This document shows positions 7,359 through 14,201 of a DNA stretch of 14,201 nucleotides, piece after piece; position 1 is the first letter of the stretch; each line of letters begins with the position of its first letter. Position numbers and translations under genes: made by a program. Below the pieces are notes generated by a model. The model saw nothing but the letters and a program-made list of their open reading frames with translations. It did no database searches and was not told where the DNA came from. The stretch is from an uncultured Prosthecobacter sp. (GTDB lineage Bacteria; Verrucomicrobiota; Verrucomicrobiia; Verrucomicrobiales; Verrucomicrobiaceae): assembly GCA_937941745.1 (NCBI GenBank), contig CALDGV010000163.1:1-14201 (forward strand). Direction: 5' to 3'.

Positions 7359-8828
7359 ATGCATCGCCTGATTTGTGCCTCCCTTCTGCTCGCCCTGCCT
7401 CTGGCTGGCGCCCCGCCCGAACCCACGCTCGAGCCGACCCTGCGTGCAGTGGACCTGGCCATCGGTGAAACGGCCGAGGTGCGGCTGGCCGATGGGAAGC
7501 CGGCTTCCGTCAAGCTGCTGGAAGTGCAGGAGAAGCGCGATTCCATGGCCAAGGCCGTTCGCGAGGCCCGTGTGAAGGTGTCTGTCAACGGCAGCGAGGC
7601 ATGGCTGACGAGCGCGAACTACCACCTTCCGCAGGAGGTTGGCGGCGTGCAGATCGACTGCCCGATCACGCGTGGCTACAATCTCGACAGCGGTGAGGAT
7701 TCGTGGGGGCTTCAGAAGGATGCACGGCTGCGCCTCTGGCCCGCGGGATCTCCTTGGATCGAGCCGGGAACTTTTGTTTATCCGCTCAAGCAGCGCTGGT
7801 TTGCCACCTCCACCCAGTTTTCCAACGAGCCCACCTATGTCGATGGAGGTGACAAGCCGGACCGGAAAAAGATCTACTACCACAACGACCTCGATTTCGG
7901 CGGCTGCGAAGGCCTCACCGAGGTCGTCGCGGCCACCGACGGCCTCGTTGTCAGTGTTTCGGAGAAGACCCTGCCCGGCTACTCGCTCACGCCCGTGCGT
8001 CCACGCTACGACGTGGTCTATCTGCTCGATGCCCGAGGCTGGTACTACCGCTACAGCCATCTCCACACGATTGATCCGGCGATCCAGATGGGCTCCCGCG
8101 TGAAGATGGGGCAGCGCATCGGGCTCCTCGGCAAGGAAGGTGCCAGCGGCGGCTGGACGCACCTGCATTTCGGCATCAAGAGCCGCCAGCCTTCCGGCAA
8201 ATGGGGCACCCAGGAGGCCTACGCCTTTGCCTGGGAGGCCTACCAACGCGAAAACAAGCCTGCCGTGATCGCCGTGGCGAGGCCGCATCATTTCATCCGC
8301 GCTGGCGAGACCATCACTCTGGACGGTTCGAAGTCCTGGACGGCTTCAGGCGGGATCCGCAGCTTTGAATGGACTTTCACGGATGGCTCCAAGGCCGCTG
8401 GAGCCAGGGTGGAGCGCACCTATGCAGCTCCCGGGGCCTACAGCGAGGTGCTGAAGGTCACTGATGCAGCAGGCCAGGTGAGCTATGACTTTGCCATCGT
8501 GCAGGTGATCGGCAGCGATGAGAAAAACCTGCCTCCCACGATTCATCCCACCTTCTGGCCCACCACCGGCATCCGGCCCGGCGATGCGGTGACCTTCAAG
8601 GTGCGCACCTTCCGCACCATCGGCGGAGAGACCTGGGATTTCGGCGACGGCTCACCGAAGGTCCGGGTGAAGTCGGATGGCAATGCCAAGTCGCTTGCCA
8701 AAGATGGTTATGCCATCACCGAGCATCTCTTTGCCAGGGCAGGGGACTACCTGGTCCAGGTGGAGCACGCCAATGAGCGCGGTGAAAAGGCCGTCGGGCA
8801 CCTCTGGGTGCGCGTGGAGGCTCCATGA
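7359..8828 (+). CDS. Exported M23 (LytM-type) peptidase-domain protein with two C-terminal PKD domains
   Basis: This 489-residue protein has a short Sec signal peptide (LICASLLLALPLAGA, to about 18). Residues 20-165 form an N-terminal region I do not recognise. The M23 domain spans about 172-275. H175 and D179 in YHNDLDFGG match the first HxxxD zinc-binding pair, YRYSHL holds a further conserved His (H234), and H268/H270 in WTHLHFG give the HxH motif. ATDGLV, GSRVKMGQRIGLLG and HLHFG are classic LytM blocks, so the metal site looks complete and peptidoglycan or another Gly-rich peptide is the likely target. PKD domain 1 covers about 308-385 (DGSKSW, FEWTFTDG, HxY-like RTYAAPGAY) and PKD domain 2 about 400-487 (WDFGDGSP, HLFARAGDY). 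PKD domains usually mediate extracellular binding. The frame is open upstream to 7128, but the signal peptide fixes ATG 7359. No Shine-Dalgarno. Confidence 0.88.
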   Translation: MHRLICASLLLALPLAGAPPEPTLEPTLRAVDLAIGETAEVRLADGKPASVKLLEVQEKRDSMAKAVREARVKVSVNGSEAWLTSANYHLPQEVGGVQIDCPITRGYNLDSGEDSWGLQKDARLRLWPAGSPWIEPGTFVYPLKQRWFATSTQFSNEPTYVDGGDKPDRKKIYYHNDLDFGGCEGLTEVVAATDGLVVSVSEKTLPGYSLTPVRPRYDVVYLLDARGWYYRYSHLHTIDPAIQMGSRVKMGQRIGLLGKEGASGGWTHLHFGIKSRQPSGKWGTQEAYAFAWEAYQRENKPAVIAVARPHHFIRAGETITLDGSKSWTASGGIRSFEWTFTDGSKAAGARVERTYAAPGAYSEVLKVTDAAGQVSYDFAIVQVIGSDEKNLPPTIHPTFWPTTGIRPGDAVTFKVRTFRTIGGETWDFGDGSPKVRVKSDGNAKSLAKDGYAITEHLFARAGDYLVQVEHANERGEKAVGHLWVRVEAP

Positions 8829-8829
8829 T

Positions 8830-10791
8830 TCACTCGATATAAACAAACTCGCTGCTGTTGAGCAGCACATGAGCCAGGTCCCGGCGCGCCGTCTCACGAC
8901 TGCCCGCCTCCGTGCGTGCCTGCAGGAATTCCAAAGCCTGCTGCTTTTTGCTGGCGGAAGGTTTCTTGGCCAGGGTCAGCAGGAAAAGCCGCTCCACAAA
9001 GCTCTCTGGGTCATCGCCTGCTTCGGCGGCGGCTCGTCCTGCCAGATGCCCGGCCTGCTCCTCCACAAACTCGTCGTTCATCAGCACCAGAGCCTGGGTG
9101 GGCACGGTGCTCTGGGTACGCAGGGCACAGCTGTCCGTGGTCGTGGGCGCATCAAACAGCTCCAGGCTGGGCATGAGAAGCTGGCGCTTCACATAGATGT
9201 AGATGCTGCGCCTCCACTGCGCGGGGCCTTCCTCCTTCAGCACGGGCCATTTGTTGCGCTGGCTGGCATCCAGCAGGTCGGCCCGGATGCGCGGCTTGAT
9301 GCCCGGACCTCCGGACTGGAGGTTCAGCTTGCCGCTGACCGCCAGGATGCTGTCGCGAATGACCTCCGCCTCCATGCGCTGCCGGTGCATGCGCCCGAAG
9401 AGGGAGGAGCGCAGGGCAAACCGCGTGGCATCTGCGGGATCCTCTCCAGGCACCGTGCCGCTGGCCTGCCGGTAGGTGGCCGACATCAGCATCAGCTTGT
9501 GCAGCGCCTTCATGCGCCCACCGCTGGTGATGAACTGCTGCGCCAGCCAGTCGAGCAGTTCAGGGTGGGAGGGCTTCGTGCCAGAGACACCCAGGTTGCT
9601 GGGCGAGGCCACCAGGGCCACGCCAAAGTGATGCTGCCACACACGGTTCACCATCACCCGCCAGGTCAGCGGGTTTTCGGTGGAGGCCACCCAGTCGGCA
9701 AAAGTCTTCCGGCGCAGCGAGGTCTTGGTGGAAGGTGGGGGGAACTGCAGGGGTGGGCTGGCGAGCACCTCCGGCACGGCGGGAGCCACTTCCTCCCCTT
9801 TGCTCGCAGCCAGGCCCCGGAGCAGCACGTGCGTGGGCGGTGGCTGGGGATGGGTTTCGATCAGCGCCATCACCTCTGCGGCGTCCTTCACCGCCTTGTC
9901 CTTGGCATCGGTGGCTCCTTTGGGCAGCCCCAGCCGCTCGGTGCCCGCAAAAATGGCATACAGACTGTAGTAGTCCCTGGCCAGCAACGGTTCGGTCTTA
10001 TGGTCATGGCAGCGGGCGCAGCCGAGGGTGAGCCCGAGGAAGACGGAGGACGTGGTGGAGATCACGTCATCCATCTGGTCCGCCCGATACTGCGCGATGG
10101 CCTCCGGCGTCTTGCCCATGTTGTCATCATTGCTCGGCCCGTGGCGGCAGAAGCCGGTGGCGATCAATGACTGCTCATCCGCGCCTTCGATCTCATCTCC
10201 CGCGATCTGTTCGGCGATGAAGCGGGCATAAGGCTTGTCCTCGTTGAAGCTGCGGATGACGTAATCGCGGTATTTCCAGGCATGAGGGCGGTCGAGGTCG
10301 TTGTGAAAGCCGCTGGTGTCCGCATAGCGCGCCAGATCCAGCCAGTGCCTGCCCCAGCGTTCGCCATAGCGGGGGCTGCTCAAAAGCCGGTCCACCAGCG
10401 CCTCGTAGGCCCGAGGGGATTCGTCCTGCACAAAAGCTGCCACTTCCTCAGGGCTGGGAGGCAGGCCGATGAGGTCCAGCGAAAGCCGGCGGATGAGGGT
10501 GGCACGGTTGGCCTCAGGTGCAGGCTGCAGGCCTGCGGACTCCAGCCTGGCCAGGATAAAGCGGTCGAGGTCGTTGCGGGGCCAGGAAGAGGCCCTGACC
10601 TCCGGCACCTCCTGCCCGCCCAAAGGCTGGAAGGCCCAGTGCGCCCGCCCGTCCTCCAGCTTCACGCCCGGGCCTGCCGCCCAGCAGGTGGCGGCATGGC
10701 AGAACAGGAAGAGTGCTGGGGAAAATCGCAAAGCGCCTGCTAAACGTTGTCGCAGAGGTTTCTCCATCGCGTCAGGACGAGGTTTTGTCAT
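8830..10791 (-). CDS. DUF1549/DUF1553 (PSCyt2/PSD1) exported protein with one CxxCH site
   Basis: This 653-residue protein belongs to a family expanded in Planctomycetes and Verrucomicrobia whose biochemical role is not established; links to extracellular polysaccharide use have been suggested. An N-terminal signal (LRFSPALFLFCHAATCWAAG, about 21-40) implies export. HWAFQPLG and NDLDRFILARLESAGLQPAPEA (73-94) open DUF1549, which continues through LIRRLSLDLIGLPPSPEEV and RYGERWGRHWLDLARYADTSG (141-161) to GCARCHDHKTEPL. C258, C261 and H262 there form one CxxCH haem-attachment motif. DUF1553 follows from about 362 (FADWVASTENPLTWRVMVNRVWQHHFG) to the end (LLNSSEFVYIE). The N-terminal PSCyt1 domain of longer relatives is absent. 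The usual DUF1501 partner is not adjacent. I chose the ATG at 10791, which overlaps the upstream stop; M9 (10767) would also leave a signal peptide. The stop is 1 nt from that of the convergent M23-PKD gene. Confidence 0.93.
   Translation of the reverse strand: MTKPRPDAMEKPLRQRLAGALRFSPALFLFCHAATCWAAGPGVKLEDGRAHWAFQPLGGQEVPEVRASSWPRNDLDRFILARLESAGLQPAPEANRATLIRRLSLDLIGLPPSPEEVAAFVQDESPRAYEALVDRLLSSPRYGERWGRHWLDLARYADTSGFHNDLDRPHAWKYRDYVIRSFNEDKPYARFIAEQIAGDEIEGADEQSLIATGFCRHGPSNDDNMGKTPEAIAQYRADQMDDVISTTSSVFLGLTLGCARCHDHKTEPLLARDYYSLYAIFAGTERLGLPKGATDAKDKAVKDAAEVMALIETHPQPPPTHVLLRGLAASKGEEVAPAVPEVLASPPLQFPPPSTKTSLRRKTFADWVASTENPLTWRVMVNRVWQHHFGVALVASPSNLGVSGTKPSHPELLDWLAQQFITSGGRMKALHKLMLMSATYRQASGTVPGEDPADATRFALRSSLFGRMHRQRMEAEVIRDSILAVSGKLNLQSGGPGIKPRIRADLLDASQRNKWPVLKEEGPAQWRRSIYIYVKRQLLMPSLELFDAPTTTDSCALRTQSTVPTQALVLMNDEFVEEQAGHLAGRAAAEAGDDPESFVERLFLLTLAKKPSASKKQQALEFLQARTEAGSRETARRDLAHVLLNSSEFVYIE
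10788..10791 (-). promoter_or_regulatory. ATGA stop/start overlap between cvfB-like and DUF1549/DUF1553 genes
   Basis: On the minus strand ATG (10791-10789) and TGA (10790-10788) share two bases, the standard arrangement for translational coupling by re-initiation. GGAGG lies 11 nt before the ATG inside the upstream gene, a little far for an optimal Shine-Dalgarno. Confidence 0.7.
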
Positions 10792-11666
10792 CCTTGCGCA
10801 GGCCTCCAGTCGCCCTCGGCAGGGGCGGCTGGATCCACCAGGGCAATGCCGGGGCGGGTGAAGCGGATGCGCCGCTGCCGGAACAAGGCTCCCAGCGCCT
10901 GCTTGAAGGCCGCCTTGCTGGCGCCGAAGGCCTCACGAATCGCCTCAGGAGGGCTGTCATCATCAAAATCCAGGCGCCCGCCGGCTTTTTGAAGCTGCTC
11001 CACAATGCGTTCGGTCAAAGGCGCCACCCGCTGATAGCCGGAAGCATCCAGGCTCAGGTCGATTTTGCCTCCAGGATGCACCGCCACGACGTAGCCGCGA
11101 ATCTCCTGGCCAGGGGTCAGCGGCGTGGTCACGCGGCTTTCATGGAGCAGGCCCAGGTGGGCTTTGTTGACGAGCGCGTTGAAGCCCAGCGGCGTGCGGT
11201 TGGCGATGATCAGGCTCACCTCCTGCCCCCGCTTGTAGGCTGCGGGCTGGCGGCTCAGGTGCTTGCTCAGCTTCATGGTGGCCACGATGCGGTCGGAGCG
11301 CTCGTCGAGCTTCACAAACACCAGCACCTTCTGCCCTGCTCGGAGCTTCTCCGACTGTTCGCGGTAGGGCAGCAGCAGGTCCTTGGGAAGGCCCCAGTTG
11401 AGGAACACGCCCATCTGCCGATGCACGCCCACCACCTCCAGGGAGGCAAACTCCCCCACGATGGCCAGAGGACGTTCCGTGGTGGCGATCACCCGGTCCT
11501 CTGAATCGCGATAGACAAAAACCTCCAGCAGGTCGTCCAGCGCGGTGCCTTTCGGGATGTAGCGGGTGGGCAGCAAGATTTCTCCATGCGGTCCCCCATC
11601 CAGGTAAATGCCATGCGGTGTGCTGTAGAGCACCTTGAGGGAGTTGTAGCGGCCGAGGTCTGCCAT
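10788..11666 (-). CDS. cvfB: CvfB/YitL family S1-domain RNA-binding protein
   Basis: This 292-residue cytoplasmic protein matches CvfB (virulence regulator of Gram-positives) and YitL, which have tandem S1 domains and a C-terminal winged helix and bind RNA. Approximate order: S1-1 at 5-62 (YLDGGPHGEILLPTRYIP), S1-2 at 68-135 (GVFLNWGLPKDLLLPYREQ), S1-3 at 146-207 (GFNALVNKAHLGLLHESRV, GKIDLSL), and the winged helix at 213-278 (GGRLDFDDDSPPEAIREAFGASKAAFKQALGALFRQRRI). The phrase ASKAAFKQALGALFR is very typical of the family. Length is normal. ATG 11666 was chosen because family homology begins at LGRYNSLKV; the frame continues open upstream only as an antisense artefact of the divergent yceH gene. 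No Shine-Dalgarno. It is the first gene of a two-gene unit with the DUF1549/DUF1553 gene. The symbol is by family resemblance. Confidence 0.88.
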   Translation of the reverse strand: MADLGRYNSLKVLYSTPHGIYLDGGPHGEILLPTRYIPKGTALDDLLEVFVYRDSEDRVIATTERPLAIVGEFASLEVVGVHRQMGVFLNWGLPKDLLLPYREQSEKLRAGQKVLVFVKLDERSDRIVATMKLSKHLSRQPAAYKRGQEVSLIIANRTPLGFNALVNKAHLGLLHESRVTTPLTPGQEIRGYVVAVHPGGKIDLSLDASGYQRVAPLTERIVEQLQKAGGRLDFDDDSPPEAIREAFGASKAAFKQALGALFRQRRIRFTRPGIALVDPAAPAEGDWRPAQG

Positions 11667-11801
11667 GAAGAAAGCAGGGCAGACTAGCCCAGCACGGGGC
11701 TTGTCACAATCGGCAAAGGCATGGCTGTTCCAGCGGAGGCTCCGGCCTCGTTTCACATTGGCAAGCCGCCATCCCGGCGTAGTCGTGACACACGCTTTTC
11801 C
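11667..11801. promoter_or_regulatory. Divergent spacer between cvfB-like gene and yceH
   Basis: At 135 bp this is the longest non-coding stretch of the window. A small dyad, AGCCC (11686-11690) with GGGCT (11697-11701), lies 20 bp from the cvfB-like start. TTGTCA follows at 11700-11705 and could be a -35 toward yceH, but no good -10 stands at the right spacing. Confidence 0.35.
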
Positions 11802-12491
11802 ATGTCTGCCACTGCTCCGCTCAATGCCATCGAGGCCCGCATCCTCGGCTGCCTGCTCGAAAAAGAAGTCACGCTGCCCGATTACTACCCGCTGACGCTG
11901 AACGCCCTCACGGCCGCCTGCAACCAGACGACCAACCGGGACCCCATCATGACGCTGACGGAGGATCAGGTGCGCCGTGCCGTGGAGTCCATGAAGACCA
12001 AGGGCTGGATCTTTGAGATCAGCGTTGTCGGCGCCAGGGTCAGCAAGTACCGCCACAACCTGAAGGCCAAGCTTCCAGGGCTGGAGAAGCCTGCCACGAG
12101 CCTCCTCTGCGTGCTGCTTCTGCGCGGCGAACAAACCCTGGGCGAACTGCGCCAGCGCACGGAGCGCCTGCAGCCTTTCCCCGATCTGGAAAGCGTGGAG
12201 GCAGAACTGATGAAGCTCATCACTTACAGTGAAGGCCCCCTCGCCGCCTGCCTTCCTGCCGGGGCAGGCCGGCGTGTGGCGCAGTATGCGCAGCTTCTGA
12301 CGGGCGAGCCTGCCGCCGGGCTGGCTCCTGAGCCTGAAATCATCCTCGATCCTGCCGCCGTCGTGCCTGCCCAGCCTGCTGCCACCGCTGCTTCGGAGGA
12401 TGCCGCCTGGAAGCAGCGCATGGAGATGGAGATCGAGCTTCTGAAAGCCCAGCTCAACCGCCTCAAAGTGCGCCTCGGCGTGGAGGACTAG
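11802..12491 (+). CDS. yceH: YceH/UPF0502 (DUF480) family protein
   Basis: This 229-residue cytoplasmic protein is a YceH homologue. The family folds as two winged-helix domains; its molecular function is not settled. The first domain contains LNAIEARILGCLLEKEVTLPDYYPLTLNAL, then AACNQTTNRDPIMTLTEDQVRRA (38-60), both close to E. coli YceH (EARVIGCLLEKQVT, TACNQKTNREPVMNL). The second contains LLLRGEQTLGELRQRTERLQPFPDLESVEAEL (105-136), and QYAQLLTGE (161-169) follows the YMHLFSGE segment of E. coli. Residues 170-200 are an Ala/Pro-rich linker. Residues 203-226 form a short coiled coil (RMEMEIELLKAQLNRLKVRLG) equivalent to the E. coli C-terminal helix. The frame is open upstream to 11721, but homology begins at ATG 11802, which follows CTTTTCC with no Shine-Dalgarno. 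The sugar-acid dehydratase starts 68 nt downstream on the same strand. Confidence 0.93.
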   Translation: MSATAPLNAIEARILGCLLEKEVTLPDYYPLTLNALTAACNQTTNRDPIMTLTEDQVRRAVESMKTKGWIFEISVVGARVSKYRHNLKAKLPGLEKPATSLLCVLLLRGEQTLGELRQRTERLQPFPDLESVEAELMKLITYSEGPLAACLPAGAGRRVAQYAQLLTGEPAAGLAPEPEIILDPAAVVPAQPAATAASEDAAWKQRMEMEIELLKAQLNRLKVRLGVED

Positions 12492-12559
12492 CCTGAAATT
12501 CCGCAAAGGACGGGCTTGGCAGCAGGCCGCAGCCTCGGGATGATGCGCGCCCACATCGC

Positions 12560-14201
12560 ATGACCCGTAAAACTCCTGAACAACTCCGCTCCTGGCGCTG
12601 GTACGGCCGGGATGAACTGCGCTCCTTTGGACATCGCTCCCGTGCCAAGCAGGCCGGCTGGGGGGCTGAGGATTATGTGGGCAAGCCGGTCATCGGCATC
12701 CTGAACTCCTGGTCGGAACAGAACTCCTGCCACATGCACCTGAAGCTGACCGCCGACGCCGTGCGCAGGGGCATCCTTCAGGCGGGCGGGCATCCGATGG
12801 AGATCCCGGTGCTTTCCGCCGGGGAGATGCTGACCAAGCCGACGGCGATGTTTCACCGCAACCTGCTGGCCATGGAGACCGAGGAGGTGCTGCGCGCCAA
12901 TCCGCTCGACGGTGCCGTGCTTCTCGGAGGCTGTGACAAGTCCACGCCCGGCCTGTTGATGGGCGCCTTCAGCATGGACATCCCGGTGATCTACATGCCC
13001 TGCGGCCCGATGATGAAGGGCAACTGGCGTGGCACCACGCTCGGCAGCGGCAGCGATGTCTGGAAATACTGGGATGAAAAACGCGCGGGCAACCTGAGCT
13101 GGGAGGAATGGTGTGAGATCGAGGACGGCATCGCCCGTGGCCCCGGCCATTGCATGACCATGGGCACGGCCTCCACGCTCACCGCCCTGGCTGAAACCCT
13201 GGGGCTGGTCATCCCCGGCGCGTCGTCGATTCCCGCCGTGGACAGCGCCCACACGCGGATCGCGGCGGCCGCCGGGCGGCAGATGGTCGAGAACGTCTGG
13301 ATGGATCGCAAACCCTCCACCATCGTCAGCGAGCGCTCCTTTGAAAATGCCATCGCGGTGGACATGGCCCTGGGCGGCAGCACCAATGCCATCGTGCACC
13401 TGGTGGCCATGGCGGGCAGGCTTGGCATCAAGCTGCCGCTGGAGAAGTTTGACGAGATCAGCCGCCGTGTGCCCTTGCTCGCCAACCTCCGCCCGGCCGG
13501 CAAATATCTCATGGAGGAGTTCTTCCTAGCCGGTGGCATCAAGGCCCTGCTCAACGGCATGAAGGAACTGCTGCACATGGACGTGCCGACCGTCACCGGC
13601 CTGACCCTGGGGGAAAATGTCGCAGGCTGTGAGATCTACGACGCCGACGTCATCCGCACGCCGACCAACCCGATTCAAGCCGATGGCGGCACGGCGATTC
13701 TTCGCGGCAACCTCTGTCCGGACGGCGCGGTGATCAAGCATGCCGCCGCCACGCCTGAGCTCTGCCAGCACACTGGTCCTGCACTGGTCTTCGATAGTTA
13801 TCCGGAGATGAAGGCGAAGATCGATGATCCTGATCTCGATGTGACCAAGGACACCGTGCTCATCCTGCGTAACGCCGGGCCTGTCGGCGCACCGGGAATG
13901 CCGGAATGGGGGCAGCTGCCGATTCCGAAGAAGCTGCTCATGCAGGGCATCCGTGACCTGGTGCGTCTGAGCGACTGTCGCATGTCAGGCACCAGCTACG
14001 GCGCCTGCGCCCTGCACATCGCCCCGGAAAGCGCCGTGGGCGGTCCGCTGGCCCTGGTGAAAAACGGCGACCTGATTGAACTCGATGTCAAAAACCGCCG
14101 CCTGCACCTGCACGTCAGCGACGAGGAGCTGGCGAGGCGTCGTGCCGAATGGAAGCCTGCGCCGCCGCGCTACCATCGCGGCTACGCCAAGCTTTTTGTT
14201 G
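12560..14201 (+). CDS. IlvD/Edd family sugar-acid dehydratase (arabinonate/xylonate type), partial at right edge
   Basis: This cytoplasmic [Fe-S], Mg2+-dependent dehydratase converts a sugar acid to its 2-keto-3-deoxy derivative. I translated 547 residues; relatives have about 575-580, so roughly 30 are lost at the edge. LRSWRWYGRDELRSFGHRSRAKQAG (9-33) is the signature of the arabinonate/xylonate/fuconate subfamily, unlike true IlvD. Cluster cysteines are C57 (SEQNSCHMHL), C125 (GGCDKSTPG) and C198 (GPGHCMTMGTAS), matching C59, C127 and C200 of Rhizobium L-arabinonate dehydratase. K127, beside C125, corresponds to the carbamylated Mg-binding lysine. S476 and T478 in DCRMSGTSYG fit the catalytic Ser/Thr pair. 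All key residues are present. Exact substrate (arabinonate, xylonate, fuconate, galactonate) is not decidable here. The start overlaps the stop of a 7-codon frame. No Shine-Dalgarno. Automatic annotation as dihydroxy-acid dehydratase would probably be wrong. Confidence 0.93.
   Translation, partial: MTRKTPEQLRSWRWYGRDELRSFGHRSRAKQAGWGAEDYVGKPVIGILNSWSEQNSCHMHLKLTADAVRRGILQAGGHPMEIPVLSAGEMLTKPTAMFHRNLLAMETEEVLRANPLDGAVLLGGCDKSTPGLLMGAFSMDIPVIYMPCGPMMKGNWRGTTLGSGSDVWKYWDEKRAGNLSWEEWCEIEDGIARGPGHCMTMGTASTLTALAETLGLVIPGASSIPAVDSAHTRIAAAAGRQMVENVWMDRKPSTIVSERSFENAIAVDMALGGSTNAIVHLVAMAGRLGIKLPLEKFDEISRRVPLLANLRPAGKYLMEEFFLAGGIKALLNGMKELLHMDVPTVTGLTLGENVAGCEIYDADVIRTPTNPIQADGGTAILRGNLCPDGAVIKHAAATPELCQHTGPALVFDSYPEMKAKIDDPDLDVTKDTVLILRNAGPVGAPGMPEWGQLPIPKKLLMQGIRDLVRLSDCRMSGTSYGACALHIAPESAVGGPLALVKNGDLIELDVKNRRLHLHVSDEELARRRAEWKPAPPRYHRGYAKLFV

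Noticed and set aside
11667..12554. N-terminal extension of the cvfB-like protein to 588 codons
   Set aside because: The extra 296 codons run antisense through yceH and show no domain; S1 homology begins at the ATG at 11666.
12488..13399. Minus-strand open frame of 303 codons
   Set aside because: Antisense to the dehydratase, whose cluster cysteines and signatures are intact.

Overview
The window is a GC-rich bacterial chromosome segment that I read as Verrucomicrobia, probably the Verrucomicrobiaceae side of the PVC superphylum. The grounds are a secreted protein with DUF1549 and DUF1553 domains (a PVC hallmark), a secreted formylglycine-type sulfatase, a Tat-exported DUF3500 protein, an M23 peptidase with PKD domains, and a near absence of Shine-Dalgarno sequences. 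The assignment rests on gene content only. I see no rRNA, tRNA, CRISPR array, insertion sequence, prophage gene or attachment site.

Layout, left to right. 1-2293 (minus): a cysteine desulfurase-like PLP enzyme followed after 57 nt by trpB, which runs off the left edge. 2422-3957 (plus): an exported sulfatase. 3958-4797 (minus): a short-chain dehydrogenase whose stop codon directly abuts the sulfatase stop. 4911-5345 and 5429-6406 (plus): a small conserved basic protein and a Tat-exported DUF3500 protein. 6422-7258 (minus): an exported alpha/beta hydrolase. 7359-8828 (plus): an exported M23-PKD-PKD protein. 8830-11666 (minus): a CvfB/YitL-type S1 RNA-binding protein whose stop overlaps the start of the DUF1549/DUF1553 gene by ATGA. 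11802-12491 (plus): a YceH/UPF0502 protein. 12560 to the right edge (plus): a sugar-acid dehydratase of the IlvD/Edd family.

The genes do not form one pathway. They combine housekeeping functions (Trp synthesis, sulfur mobilisation, RNA binding) with a secreted or periplasmic set (sulfatase, esterase-like hydrolase, M23-PKD, DUF1549/DUF1553, DUF3500) and a sugar-acid dehydratase. The latter groups fit the polysaccharide-degrading habit of this phylum. Strand alternates almost gene by gene. The three convergent junctions are separated by 0, 15 and 1 nt, and the four divergent spacers are 100-135 bp. No stretch longer than 135 bp lacks a gene.

I found no convincing new multigene system. The most useful second looks are the abutting convergent stops, the ATGA coupling of an RNA-binding protein to an orphan DUF1549/DUF1553 gene, the hairpin in front of the hydrolase start, and the scarcity of Shine-Dalgarno sites.
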